This document shows positions 1-12,953 of a DNA stretch of 64,000 nt, piece by piece (within the stretch, counting starts at the first letter, position 1; every line of letters starts with the position of its first letter). The stretch covers positions 7,825,036 to 7,889,035 of the forward strand of contig BSQZ01000018.1 of assembly GCA_033239005.1 (NCBI GenBank). Reading direction: 5' to 3'. The position numbers and the translations under genes are program-made. Source of the stretch: Lamellibrachia satsuma (lineage: Eukaryota > Annelida > Polychaeta > Sabellida > Siboglinidae). The notes below the pieces were generated by a model. It made no database searches and was not told where the DNA came from. It worked only from the letters and a program-made list of their open reading frames with translations.

Positions 1-559
1 GCGTCTATAGGATCCGGGTGTTCGTCAGTTGGACCGTTCCCACCAATAAAGTGCAAAGAGCATATGTATGTGTGTTTGGTAACGTTGTCAATGCCAAAAT
101 TGTCCCGTTTGCACGCTCTGAGCCACCGTTCGCATTTTCCACGGTCCATGTGTGGCTTCGGAAACGGCATGAATGTCACGCCTTTCATATGTTCTCGGTG
201 TGCATAACGGGAATCGCTGCGGCATACTACATAGCAACAGTGTTTTGTCGTCACCATCCTTCACGACTGCGTTATGTATATGCACAGTTAACGATATTTA
301 CTGCACAAACAACTTGTAAGACTACGAGTAACCAAGCCTCTGTAGGTTGTACGACCAAGTGTTTGTCCGACTTCTAAGATGGTCGCGGCGCAGGCGCAGA
401 TGCACAATCTATATTTAGTACAACGGCGCAATCGCGATCAGTGCTATTGAAAGTCAACTCCAGGAGCATGTTCCAAAGTATAACGGGTCCACTTTTTCGT
501 AAATACGTTTGATTGGCTAAAAGAGTCGCGTGCTGCTAGCAGTGTGTTTTCTGTTGCAG
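1..559. other. Upstream flank, probably intron of the Ly6-type gene
   Basis: I see no convincing coding exon here. An open frame at 18-377 (119 codons) has no recognisable domain, no Ly6-like cysteine spacing and no clear splice context, so I leave it out. If the exon at 560 is real, this stretch is at least partly its preceding intron; earlier exons with a signal peptide and the first half of the domain should lie here or before the window. Confidence 0.3.
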
Positions 560-763
560 ACAATCTACCAGATGTTGGGTGAAAAACAGTTCCTGATTAC
601 GCGGAACTGCGTGCCATCATGCAAGGAGCGCCGGACCGAGAGCGGCACCGTAGAGTGCTGTCACACCCCGCTGTGCAACGCTGGCTCGTGCCGGCTCCAG
701 TCGACGTCTTGCGTCGTTATCACCGTGTTGTGTACTCTAGTCGCGCTCATCATGCGGCGATAA
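560..763 (+). CDS. Terminal exon of a GPI-anchored Ly6/uPAR-like protein (partial)
   Basis: Seen: a polypyrimidine-like stretch ending TTGCAG at 554-559 is followed by an open frame that ends at a stop at 761-763. The peptide has the second half of a three-finger Ly6/uPAR domain: a C-x3-C pair (CVPSC), then ECC-x4-CN (ECCHTPLCN), the family's closing signature. A hydrophobic tail (VVITVLCTLVALIM) and two arginines follow, as expected for a GPI-anchor signal; N, G or S just after the last domain cysteine could be the attachment site. Known: Ly6/uPAR proteins are extracellular, disulfide-rich and usually GPI-anchored, and the last exon commonly carries exactly this part. Inferred: function and ligand are unknown. 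The N-terminal exons were not found. The phase of the acceptor is compatible with 0 but unproven. Confidence 0.6.
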   Translation, partial: TIYQMLGEKQFLITRNCVPSCKERRTESGTVECCHTPLCNAGSCRLQSTSCVVITVLCTLVALIMRR

Positions 764-2375
764 ACCAAGCACTGCACCCACCGCTAGACGTCTGCACAAG
801 TTTAGACATTTGACAAATATCGTTTTCTACTCATGGACTAGATTATATGGTTAAACGACGTGGACGTGACTTGTACATAAAGTGTGGACGCGAAACTGGC
901 AGTCATTTAGGTGCAGGTGTGTGCGTGTGTGCTTGACGGATGAATGAGGGAATGTTGCACCAGCGGCGAACGTGCTTTTTAGGTGTATGCGATAATGCGA
1001 GGGTCGACATTGTCTATGCAACTGTGGTGTTTTGTTGTCAACATTCCATTGATTCGGTGGTGGAAAACCTGACCGTCACCCGTGAATTATCTCCGTGACA
1101 CACAGCATTGCCGGTGGAGATATATTTCAGTGGTATTCTTCGTGAAGACTGCTGGATTTTCTTCGACACAGGTTTCTTCGACATAGGTTTCACAGTGATC
1201 GTGTCGAGGTTGGAAAACGCTTAGTACATTTCGTTACTAATTTTCAATTCTGCCTTAGTGCCGGACGGTCGAGACACAATGGTTGTCTTGTACAGCCATT
1301 GCGATTTAAAGCGGCATACCGCCTGTACGGTGTATTTCTTATTTTTAGTCAGGCATTGGTAGGATGCTGATACGTCGACGCCCATGAACGACCTCAAATT
1401 AATCGATACTTTCACTTATGGTGCTATGACGACATGTAAATCGAAGTTACCAAGAGCGTTGATTAAAATTTTGTATCAGCGAGTAAACAGCGTTATCCGT
1501 TGTTGCCTGACTAGACGACCATTGTAGAAGTGAAAGCGAAGTGAAAAGTATACAATGCAGTCATTCAAGACGTAATCTATGCAGACCCGGGAAAGGTTGG
1601 AACAAATACAATTAGCTACATACGAACGGGGAGACGTTATGATTGCAAAGAAATGCAGGCATACGTGTACTTGTTTATACGGACAATGTAAGTCTTTATT
1701 GGTGTTATTGTGTATCGGAGTACATTTCTTAGATGTCGTTCGGTACATTGCCGACCGACGCAAATAGGCCCACCATCATCAAATCAGCGGAACATGTTTC
1801 CAGTTGTCAAAAGGGAGAGAATAAGCTACAGACAGTGTATATCAATCTCGCTCATGTCTACAAAATAACTGTTATACTTACTTTTCGTTTCTAATATGCA
1901 CTGCTTTTTTTGTAATTAATTATTGTTCATTTCGTAGATCTGGATTAAACTGGATATTATTCTAATAGTGTATTTAAGGTGAAAACTCACAACTATATGC
2001 GTTAAACGTTCCACTCACTGACATTATTTCTTTAGTTTAGATATAGGAATACGTGTATGTTTGTTTATACATGAAATGCAATCGTTATCGCGTTGCAGAT
2101 TCTACCGATTCTTCTTCATTGTTCGCTCTGAATGTTCTACTTAGTCGCACGCACAAACGTGCTTAAGCGGCGCGTGACGCCGTTGGTCGTTTTGAGGATT
2201 AAATCGCTTTATTTTCATCAACTATGTGTGCTCTTTACCTGTATTCACAACGTACCTTGGTGAACGGTCACTGTACCGTTTCACAGCTCGTACGGTCAGT
2301 GGTTCTTGGGTCCAATGCGGGAAATCTCCAACGTGAACAAGATAACAAAAACAAAGCATCCCAATCGATTTTAGG
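764..2375. other. Intergenic stretch with no recognised gene
   Basis: Mixed-composition DNA after the Ly6-type exon. Short open frames occur on both strands (1221-1415, 1476-1763, 1579-1767) but none has a recognisable motif or splice context. No AATAAA was noticed close to the Ly6 stop; an ATAAAG occurs near 879. I see nothing else to annotate. Confidence 0.4.
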
Positions 2376-2455
2376 TGTTTATACCTCTGAGCTCAGGTTC
2401 CTGAGGATACAGGCGCCATGGAAGTTAATAATAATTATTATTATCATTATATGAA
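2376..2455 (+). mobile_element. 3' tail fragment of a non-LTR retrotransposon (copy 1)
   Basis: The stretch reading CTCAGGTTCCTGAGGATA at about 2391-2408, followed by GGAAGTTAATAATAATTATT and an ATT-rich end, is the reverse complement (with mismatches) of 12715-12770. There it follows the end of an RT-like C-terminal frame. Short ATT-rich 3' ends are typical of CR1/jockey-type elements. So this is probably only the 3' tail of the same family, in opposite orientation; its upstream limit is not clear. Confidence 0.45.
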
Positions 2456-2975
2456 TCCCTGCGCGAGCCCAAGCAAAGGGGTTATGCAGTTTCTAATCGT
2501 GTAGCAATCCAAGTCATGAACAGTTGGCTCTGTACGGCGAGGAGCCCTGGAGGATGAGCCAGTTTAATTAGGTGGGTGTTTAGGTGACGACGAAATGTTA
2601 TTTTATTTCCTGACGATTTTAATCTTACAAGGCGTGAGTTCCACAGGATTTGTGCGGTAACTGCGAATGCTCTAGTTCCGACGTTTGTTTTAAGATAGTC
2701 GCCTTATCTGAATTAAAAATCACGAAACCTTAAATTGTAAATAAAATCCATTTGACCCCCAGCATAATTAGCAAAATATTATGCTTTGATCACCCTACCA
2801 CCCTTGGTAATGAGGGTGATTATAACCCCAATCAGTGGAATCACAGTATACCAACGAAGCATGTTTGAGCAGCAGCAGACCCCGTCTTGTAGTGTGGCTG
2901 AATACTTCCCATATGTTGGAAGGAAGATGGGCTTTCTTGACTGCAGTTCACATTTGCTGGGAAAAGGGCAGCATA

Positions 2976-3677
2976 GGTCTGAGTCGGTGGCCACAGCGAA
3001 GGTCTGAGTCGGTGGCCACGGCAAAGGTCTGAGTCGGTGGCCACGGCAAAGGTCTGAGTCGGTGGCCACGGCAAAGGTCCGAGTCGGTGGCCACAGCGAA
3101 GGTCTGAGTCGGTGGCCACAGCGAAGGTATGAGTCGGTGGCCACGGCAAAGGTCTGAGTCGGTGGCCACGGCAAAGGTCTGAGTCGGTGGCCACAGCGAA
3201 GGTCTGAGTCGGTGGCCACGGCAAAGGTCTGAGTCGGTGGCCACGGCAAAGGTCTGAGTCGGTGGCCACGGCAAAGGTCTGAGTCGGTGGCCACAGCGAA
3301 GGTCTGAGTCGGTGGCCACGGCAAAGGTCTGAGTTGGTGGCCAAGACAAAGGTCTGAGTCGGTGGCCACGGCATAGGTCTGAGTCGGTGGCAACGGCAAA
3401 GGTCTGAGTCGGTGGCCACGGCAAAGGTCTGAGTTGGTGGCCACGGCAAAGGTCTGAGTCGGTGGCCACGGCAAAGGTCTGCGTCGGTGGCCACGGCATA
3501 GGTCTGAGTCGGTGGCCACGGCAAAGGTCTGAGTTGGTGGCCACGGCAAAGGTCTGAGTTGGTGGCCACGGCAAAGGTCTGAGTTGGTGGCCACGGCAAA
3601 GGTCTGCGTCGGTGGCCACGGCGAAGGTCTGAATCGGTGGCCACGGCAAAGGTCTGAGTCGGTGGCCACGGCAAAGG
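2976..3677. repeat. 25-bp minisatellite, about 28 copies
   Basis: Tandem units of 25 bp built on GGTCTGAGTCGGTGGCCACG followed by GCAAA. The main variants are C/T in GAGTY, CACGGCAAA versus CACAGCGAA, and GCAT for GCAA. Because 25 is not a multiple of 3 and the minus-strand unit lacks stops, all three minus frames stay open here; that is a property of the repeat, not evidence of a protein. Confidence 0.97.
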
Positions 3678-3718
3678 CAGAGAAGCGAAACTCGGCAGTT
3701 ATGATACTTACTTTTTGG

Positions 3719-3802
3719 CTTAGTACACCATGTTAGTACACCATGTTAGTACACCATATTAGTACACCATGTTAGTACACCATGTTAGTACACCATGTTA
3801 GT
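3719..3802. repeat. 13-bp tandem repeat, about 6 copies
   Basis: Short array of TTAGTACACCATG units, one of them ending ATAT, just after the 25-bp array. Confidence 0.95.
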
Positions 3803-4229
3803 GCTCATACACTAGTTTGTCATTTTACATGCGTATAAGAGTCAGTGACTCTCCATCAGACATTTGGCTTGATTTCATGTATATTTGTAAAACATAATGT
3901 AGTGACTTCACGTCACAAGACCTTGAGAATTTTCAAATTGGCCATTGTAACATATTGTCGGGAATAAATTTTACCTGAACTAATTCCGAAATTACGGCAA
4001 AGTTTGCAATGTGCTTAAGCCCATATCTGGTGATTCCGAATACCCTTGAAATGCGATTCAAAACATGAACACACTAACTGCTTTCTCCAGATACCTGTAT
4101 GATTATATATCAACAAACTATGTTTCTTTTCGTGCCCCTCACACAATGTGTTGCCAATTCCTGGCGCATGCCTTTGCCCGCTCAGTGACGTGTCTTCCAG
4201 TGTGCACGGATCGTCCACTGGTTGACAGC
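3803..4229. other. Spacer between two minisatellites
   Basis: Unique-looking AT-rich DNA. A frame running from 4065 into the following array is not supported as a gene. I see no other feature. Confidence 0.5.
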
Positions 4230-7200
4230 AGAGGATGTGGGACATTGTCTGTTCAGAGGTGGTGGGACATTGTCTGTTCAGAGGTGGTGGGACATTGTCT
4301 GTTCAGAGGTGGTGGGACATTGTCTGTTCAGAGGAGGTGGGACATTGTCTGTTCAGAGGAGGTGGGACATTGTCTGTTCAGAGGAGGTGGGACATTGTCT
4401 GTTCAGAGGTGGTGGGACATTGTCTGTTCAGAGGAGGTGGGACATTGTCTGTTCAGAGGAGGTGGGACATTGTCTGTTCAGAGGTGGTGGGACATTGTCT
4501 GTTCAGAGGAGGTGGGACATTGTCTGTTCAGAGGAGGTGGGACATTGTCTGTTCAGAGGTGGTGGGACATTGTCTGTTCAGAGGAGGTGGGACATTGTCT
4601 GTTCAGAGGAGGTGGGACATTGTCTGTTCAGAGGAGGTGGGACATTGTCTGTTCAGAGGTGGTGGGACATTGTCTGTTCAGAGGAGGTGGGACATTGTCT
4701 GTTCAGAGGTGGTGGGACATTGTCTGGTCAGAGGATGTGGGACATTGTCTGGTCAGAGGAGGTGGGACATTGTCTGTTCAGAGGAGGTGGGACATTGTCT
4801 GTTCAGAGGAGGTGGGACATTGTCTGGTCAGAGGATGTGGGACATTGTCTGGTCAGAGGAGGTGGGACATTGTCTGTTCAGAGGAGGTGGGACATTGTCT
4901 GTTCAGAGGATGTGGGACATTGTCTGTTCAGAGGACGTGGGACATTGTCTGTTCAGAGGAGGTGGGACATTGTCTGGTCAGAGGAGGTGGGACATTGTCT
5001 GTTCAGAGGATGTGGGACATTGTCTGGTCAGAGGAGGTGGGACATTGTCTGTTCAGAGGAGGTGGGACATTGTCTGTTCAGAGGAGGTGGGACATTGTCT
5101 GTTCAGAGGAGGTGGGACATTGTCTGTTCAGAGGAGGTGGGACATTGTCTGTTCAGAGGAGGTGGGACATTGTCTGTTCAGAGGAGGTGGGACATTGTCT
5201 GTTCAGAGGTGGTGGGACATTGTCTGTTCAGAGGAGGTGGGACATTGTCTGTTCAGAGGTGGTGGGACATTGTCTGTTCAGAGGTGGTGGGACATTGTCT
5301 GTTCAGAGGAGGTGGGACATTGTCTGTTCAGAGGTGGTGGGACATTGTCTGTTCAGAGGAGGTGGGACATTGTCTGTTCAGAGGAGGTGGGACATTGTCT
5401 GTTCAGAGGATGTGGGACATTGTCTGTTCAGAGGTGGTGGGACATTGTCTGTTCAGAGGAGGTGGGACATTGTCTGTTCAGAGGTGGTGGGACATTGTCT
5501 GTTCAGAGGTGGTGGGACATTGTCTGTTCAGAGGTGGTGGGACATTGTCTGGTCAGAGGAGGTGGGACATTGTCTGTTCAGAGGAGGTGGGACATTGTCT
5601 GGTCAGAGGAGGTGGGACATTGTCTGTTCAGAGGAGGTGGGACATTGTCTGTTCAGAGGTGGTGGGACATTGTCTGTTCAGAGGAGGTGGGACATTGTCT
5701 GTTCAGAGGAGGTGGGACATTGTCTGTTCAGAGGAGGTGGGACATTGTCTGTTCAGAGGAGGTGGGACATTGTCTGTTCAGAGGAGGTGGGACATTGTCT
5801 GTTCAGAGGAGGTGGGACATTGTCTGGTCAGAGGAGGTGGGACATTGTCTGTTCAGAGGAGGTGGGACATTGTCTGGTCAGAGGAGGTGGGACATTGTCT
5901 GTTCAGAGGTGGTGGGACATTGTCTGGTCAGAGGAGGTGGGACATTGTCTGTTCAGAGGAGGTGGGACATTGTCTGTTCAGAGGAGGTGGGACATTGTCT
6001 GGTCAGAGGAGGTGGGACATTGTCTGTTCAGAGGAGGTGGGACATTGTCTGTTCAGAGGTGGTGGGACATTGTCTGGTCAGAGGAGGTGGGACATTGTCT
6101 GTTCAGAGGAGGTGGGACATTGTCTGTTCAGAGGAGGTGGGACATTGTCTGTTCAGAGGAGGTGGGACATTGTCTGTTCAGAGGAGGTGGGACATTGTCT
6201 GTTCAGAGGAGGTGGGACATTGTCTGTTCAGAGGTGGTGGGACATTGTCTGGTCAGAGGAGGTGGGACACTGTCTGTTCAGAGGAGGTGGGACATTGTCT
6301 GTTCAGAGGAGGTGGGACATTGTCTGGTCAGAGGAGGTGGGACATTGTCTGTTCAGAGGTGGTGGGACATTGTCTGGTCAGAGGAGGTGGGACATTGTCT
6401 GTTCAGAGGTGGTGGGACATTGTCTGGTCAGAGGAGGTGGGACATTGTCTGTTCAGAGGAGGTGGGACATTGTCTGTTCAGAGGAGGTGGGACATTGTCT
6501 GGTCAGAGGAGGTGGGACATTGTCTGTTCAGAGGAGGTGGGACATTGTCTGTTCAGAGGAGGTGGGACATTGTCTGTTCAGAGGAGGTGGGACATTGTCT
6601 GGTCAGAGGAGGTGGGACATTGTCTGTTCAGAGGTGGTGGGACATTGTCTGGTCAGAGGAGGTGGGACATTGTCTGGTCAGAGGAGGTGGGACATTGTCT
6701 GTTCAGAGGTGGTGGGACATTGTCTGGTCAGAGGAGGTGGGACATTGTCTGGTCAGAGGAGGTGGGACATTGTCTGTTCAGAGGAGGTGGGACATTGTCT
6801 GGTCAGAGGAGGTGGGACATTGTCTGGTCAGAGGAGGTGGGACATTGTCTGTTCAGAGGAGGTGGGACATTGTCTGTTCAGAGGAGGTGGGACATTGTCT
6901 GGTCAGAGGAGGTGGGACATTGTCTGTTCAGAGGAGGTGGGACATTGTCTGTTCAGAGGAGGTGGGACATTGTCTGTTCAGAGGTGGTGGGACATTGTCT
7001 GGTCAGAGGAGGTGGGACATTGTCTGTTCAGAGGAGGTGGGACATTGTCTGTTCAGAGGAGGTGGGACATTGTCTGTTCAGAGGTGGTGGGACATTGTCT
7101 GGTCAGAGGAGGTGGGACATTGTCTGTTCAGAGGAGGTGGGACATTGTCTGTTCAGAGGTGGTGGGACATTGTCTGGTCAGAGGAGGTGGGACATTGTCT

Positions 7201-8540
7201 GTTCAGAGGAGGTGGGACATTGTCTGGTCAGAGGAGGTGGGACATTGTCTGTTCAGAGGAGGTGGGACATTGTCTGTTCAGAGGAGGTGGGACATTGTCT
7301 GGTCAGAGGAGGTGGGACATTGTCTGTTCAGAGGAGGTGGGACATTGTCTGGTCAGAGGAGGTGGGACATTGTCTGTTCAGAGGAGGTGGGACATTGTCT
7401 GTTCAGAGGAGGTGGGACATTGTCTGTTCAGAGGAGGTGGGACATTGTCTGTTCAGAGGTGGTGGGACATTGTCTGGTCAGAGGAGGTGGGACATTGTCT
7501 GTTCAGAGGAGGTGGGACATTGTCTGTTCAGAGGTGGTGGGACATTGCCTGGTCAGAGGAGGTGGGACATTGTCTGTTCAGAGGAGGTGGGACATTGTCT
7601 GGTCAGAGGAGGTGGGACATTGTCTGTTCAGAGGAGGTGGGACATTGTCTGTTCAGAGGAGGTGGGACATTGTCTGTTCAGAGGAGGTGGGACATTGTCT
7701 GGTCAGAGGAGGTGGGACATTGTCTGTTCAGAGGAGGTGGGACATTGTCTGTTCAGAGGAGGTGGGACATTGTCTGTTCAGAGGAGGTGGGACATTGTCT
7801 GTTCAGAGGAGGTGGGACATTGTCTGGTCAGAGGAGGTGGGACATTGTCTGTTCAGAGGAGGTGGGACATTGTCTGTTCAGAGGAGGTGGGACATTGTCT
7901 GTTCAGAGGAGGTGGGACATTGTCTGTTCAGAGGAGGTGGGACATTGTCTGGTCAGAGGAGGTGGGACATTGTCTGTTCAGAGGAGGTGGGACATTGTCT
8001 GTTCAGAGGAGGTGGGACATTGTCTGGTCAGAGGAGGTGGGACATTGTCTGTTCAGAGGAGGTGGGACATTGTCTGTTCAGAGGAGGTGGGACATTGTCT
8101 GGTCAGAGGAGTTGGGACATTGTCTGTTCAGAGGAGGTGGGACATTGTCTGGTCAGAGGAGGTGGGACATTGTCTGTTCAGAGGAGGTGGGACATTGTCT
8201 GTTCAGATGAGGTGGAACATTGTCTGGTCAGAGGAGGTAGGACATTGTCTGTTCAGAGGAGGTGGGACATTGTCTGTTCAGAGGAGGTTGACATTGTCTG
8301 TTCAGAGAAGGAGGACATTGTCTGTTCAGAAGAGGTGGGACATTGTCTGTTCAGAGGAGGTGGGACATTGTCTGGTCAGAGGAGGTGGGACATTGTCTGT
8401 TCAGGGGAGGTGGGACATTGTCTGTTCAGATGAGGTGGGACATTGTCTGTTCAGAGGAGGTGGGACATTGTCTGTTCAGAGGAGGTTGACATTGTCTGTT
8501 CAGAGAAGGAGGACATTGTCTGTTCAGAGGAGGTGGGACA
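4230..8540. repeat. Large 25-bp minisatellite, about 172 copies (4.3 kb)
   Basis: Unit built on GTGGGACATTGTCTGTTCAG then AGGAG. Most copies differ at only two positions: GTTCAG versus GGTCAG, and GAGGAGG versus GAGGTGG (more rarely GAGGATG). The GGTCAG form is absent from the first ~480 bp and common later; GAGGATG is almost confined to about 4230 and 4725-5410. The 3' edge (8200-8535) is more diverged and contains a duplicated block with a shortened unit (GAGGAGGTTGACATT then GAGAAGGAGGACATT). All three + frames are open for more than 1380 codons purely because the unit lacks + strand stops. There is no promoter, splice or domain evidence for a protein. Confidence 0.98.
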
Positions 8541-8819
8541 TAGTTTGAAGTTCCTCGCAATCGCTTTTCGTTAACCATCGTCTGTGTAGCATCACTTTCT
8601 CGTGATTATCTTTGCTCGGCCGTTCCCGGTGCGAAGACGGTTTTGTACAGCCATGGTTGGTCAGGTCCTGCTTGTCAATTGCTGGTGTATCTTCCCGTCA
8701 TATGTTCTATTTCCAGTCTAGTGCCACTGTGCGATGAATTCAGTGTTGTGGAGTTTAACCAGACTTTCCGAGACTTCAGTTGGTTTGCAGAAGTTACACT
8801 TACAAATTAATTGGTTATT
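8541..8819. other. Spacer before the non-LTR fragment
   Basis: Unique-looking sequence between the 25-bp array and the 3' end of a minus-strand retroelement; it may contain part of that element's 3' untranslated region. Confidence 0.4.
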
Positions 8820-10838
<2,019 letters not shown>

Positions 10839-10929
10839 TATGTACGAATGGTGGAGAGTTTACATGTTTGAATTCCATGATGTTTGCCCAGATTGCGAGC
10901 AAACATCCGAGTACATAACAATGTAACGT

Positions 10930-11240
10930 GCATGTCGACTCCATGCTATGGCGACAGCGACAAACGGTGGCGTCTCACGACGGAGACTGGTTTATCGAGG
11001 CAAATCCAGCGGCCACCTGGCGATTTCGACAGGTAACACAAGCAAGTAGATAAGGAGGCCACCAAACGCCTAACGCCAGTGTAGTACACGTAATTGTATT
11101 GTTTATATGTTGCCGTTATGACATTTGTGAAAGCAGGTGATTCGCACTGGGAACCGTGACGACGCAACACAACGCGGACACATCCGACACTGCGCTAATG
11201 CCTGGACCTGGTGGGCGATATTGAGGCGAAGTACAGATTG
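10930..11240. promoter_or_regulatory. CpG-richer block, possible upstream promoter or 5' exon of LRRC41
   Basis: Compared with the AT-rich flanks, this block has many CpG dinucleotides. It includes an ATG at 10948 and a GT donor-like site (ACAG then GTAACA) at 11033. Splicing that donor to the acceptor-like TTGCAG just before the LRRC41 start would put a stop directly after the junction, so it cannot be an in-frame coding exon of LRRC41. It could still be a non-coding first exon or promoter. Weak evidence. Confidence 0.2.
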
Positions 11241-11666
11241 CATGCACATTTTACTACAGTGTGTGTGGTTGTAAATGGATGCTGTACAAAAAAATTTACA
11301 ACGAAATTGCCACATTGCAGGAATCATACTGCCACATGTGTATTATACCAAAATGCTCTTGAGATGACAAACCCGACGACAGATAAACGTTGGTGGCTTT
11401 CAAACCTTTTCTCCAGATGGCACCACCCTTTGCATTTGGCTTCAGTTGACTTGTTTAGTGTTCACCAGTTAACTGATTTTATTACTACAAACATTCACAT
11501 TTTTTGGCTGACGTGGGAAATGTTGAGTACAGAATGTGGTATTTTTCGAGAATTTGGGCCCTCCTAAATTTCACCATTTTATTTACATGCAATGTGTATA
11601 GAAAATTTGTACAATGCATGCATAGCAAATATTTTTACACAGAACATTTCAATTATTAAGTATGTA

Positions 11667-11822
11667 CGTAAAAATTACATAATCACCTGTTTTCCAAGCT
11701 CGAGTTTGCATATTTAACCTGTCTTGAGCGCCATGTTGCACCTGTTATTTGCAAGGTGGCGCCACTCAAAGCAAGTTAAATATGCAAATTCGAGATTACC
11801 GGTAGAATGTGTTTTTACGCAC
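11667..11822. mobile_element. Foldback (inverted-repeat) element
   Basis: Two arms of about 65 bp are imperfect inverted copies of one another. The left arm contains CTCGAGTTTGCATATTTAAC (11699-11718). The right arm, near 11774-11794, reads in reverse complement as the same motif with one change (CTCGAATTTGCATATTTAAC). Both arms also contain a TTGAG..GCGCCA part, and similarity extends outward to CGTAAAAA on both sides. The arms are separated by only ~20 bp. No coding capacity; it looks like a small foldback or MITE-like element. No clear target duplication seen. Confidence 0.6.
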
Positions 11823-12700
11823 AAAATGTGTAATAATAATATTATTTACATGTTCCGTAGTTCAGTATACACTGTGCATGGTTACTAACTTACTATTCAT
11901 ATTGTTAATTTAAAGCTTGTTCACTAGTTAGTTACATAGATATGTTCATGAGAGCTTTGAAAGTCTGCCTGATAAATAAGCATTTTGCAATATGCAAACG
12001 GCTATACCGAGAAAGAGTCTTACATATAGCAAACACCTGGCAAAACATCAATACGGAAATAATGAGTGCAATGAACAAAATATTATGTATAAAATAAATG
12101 TGTTTTAATCAACAGAAAATAATAAATACTATATAGACTTTAGCCTGGGTGTAATGCACTGCTTATCATTATATCTTATCATATCATATTATTACTAAAG
12201 TTCACGATTGAATGGTATGATGTTAATTGTCTTAGCATGAGGCTAAACAAGTCGAATGCAGACTTTGAAGAAGAACAAAGAGAACAACCTTCGATTGAAC
12301 TTGGTGGAGGTAAACAAGTGTGTATGCTCAGTTCATTCAACTAGAAGAGTAGATATAGTAGTGTACGTTGTATCGTCATGGTTAATGCACGTGCGTATAC
12401 ATGTAGATAAAATACATTGAGTAACAGCATTCAACGCAGATGAAAATATTAGAAATTATTGATCTTATTATGATGTGACATTGGAAAAGTAAACACTGCA
12501 AAATAACAAAGTATTATCACCAGCTAGACATATTATTAGAAAAATGGTGAGCAACATATTAGGAAATGGATCTACTCTTTCCTTGCTCCCTTTATAAAGG
12601 AGTGAGACTAGTTCGTGTACTGCTGCACCGCTCCAGTTGTTAGCCCTTTCCTTTTCCCTTTATAAAGGGGTAAGGCTAGTTCATGACCTGGATTCTAGAA
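11823..12700. other. AT-rich intergenic DNA with a duplicated TATAAA palindrome
   Basis: AT-rich sequence without recognised genes. Near its end, two copies about 70 bp apart (about 12579-12618 and 12648-12688) share TTTCCTT, then CCCTTTATAAAGG, then a CTAGTTC..G tract. Each contains the palindrome CCTTTATAAAGG. This is a tandem-type duplication; a promoter role is possible but unproven. Confidence 0.45.
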
Positions 12701-12946
12701 AAGTGCCCCAGATAATAATTAACTTCTGTGATGCCTATGTCCTCAGGAACCTGAGCTCCGAGGTGCACGAGACCACCAAATTTGGAATAAATATGTCTTG
12801 AGTTTTTTTTGGAAGGTAGAAGATTGTAGATTGGATAGTGAGGAAGTACTTGCTCTCACTGAGAACAATAAACAATGGAACAAAGTCAGCAAACAGAAGC
12901 CATTGTCTACACATAACGTATACTGATCGCTCGAGAAGATATGCAC
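12700..12946 (-). mobile_element. 3' end fragment of a non-LTR retrotransposon (copy 2)
   Basis: The minus-strand peptide includes NLQSSTFQKKLKTYLFQ, which resembles the extreme C-terminus of non-LTR reverse transcriptases (a conserved ..F+.+LKTYLF.. tail). After its stop comes a short tail with TTAATTATT that matches 2376-2455 in inverse orientation. Only the 3' end is preserved. Assignment rests on a short motif plus the repeat match. Confidence 0.5.
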
Positions 12947-12953
12947 TTACATA

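Noticed and set aside
2779..3674. Overlapping minus-strand frames of 233-296 codons
   Set aside because: Same artefact of a 25-bp repeat lacking minus-strand stops.
4065..8548. Three overlapping + strand open frames of 1381-1437 codons
   Set aside because: They are produced by a 25-bp tandem unit without + strand stops; all three frames are open equally, with no domain or expression signal.
10948..11032. Coding first exon of LRRC41 (ATG followed by a donor-like site)
   Set aside because: Its phase would create a stop immediately after joining to the acceptor at 13878; at most it is non-coding.
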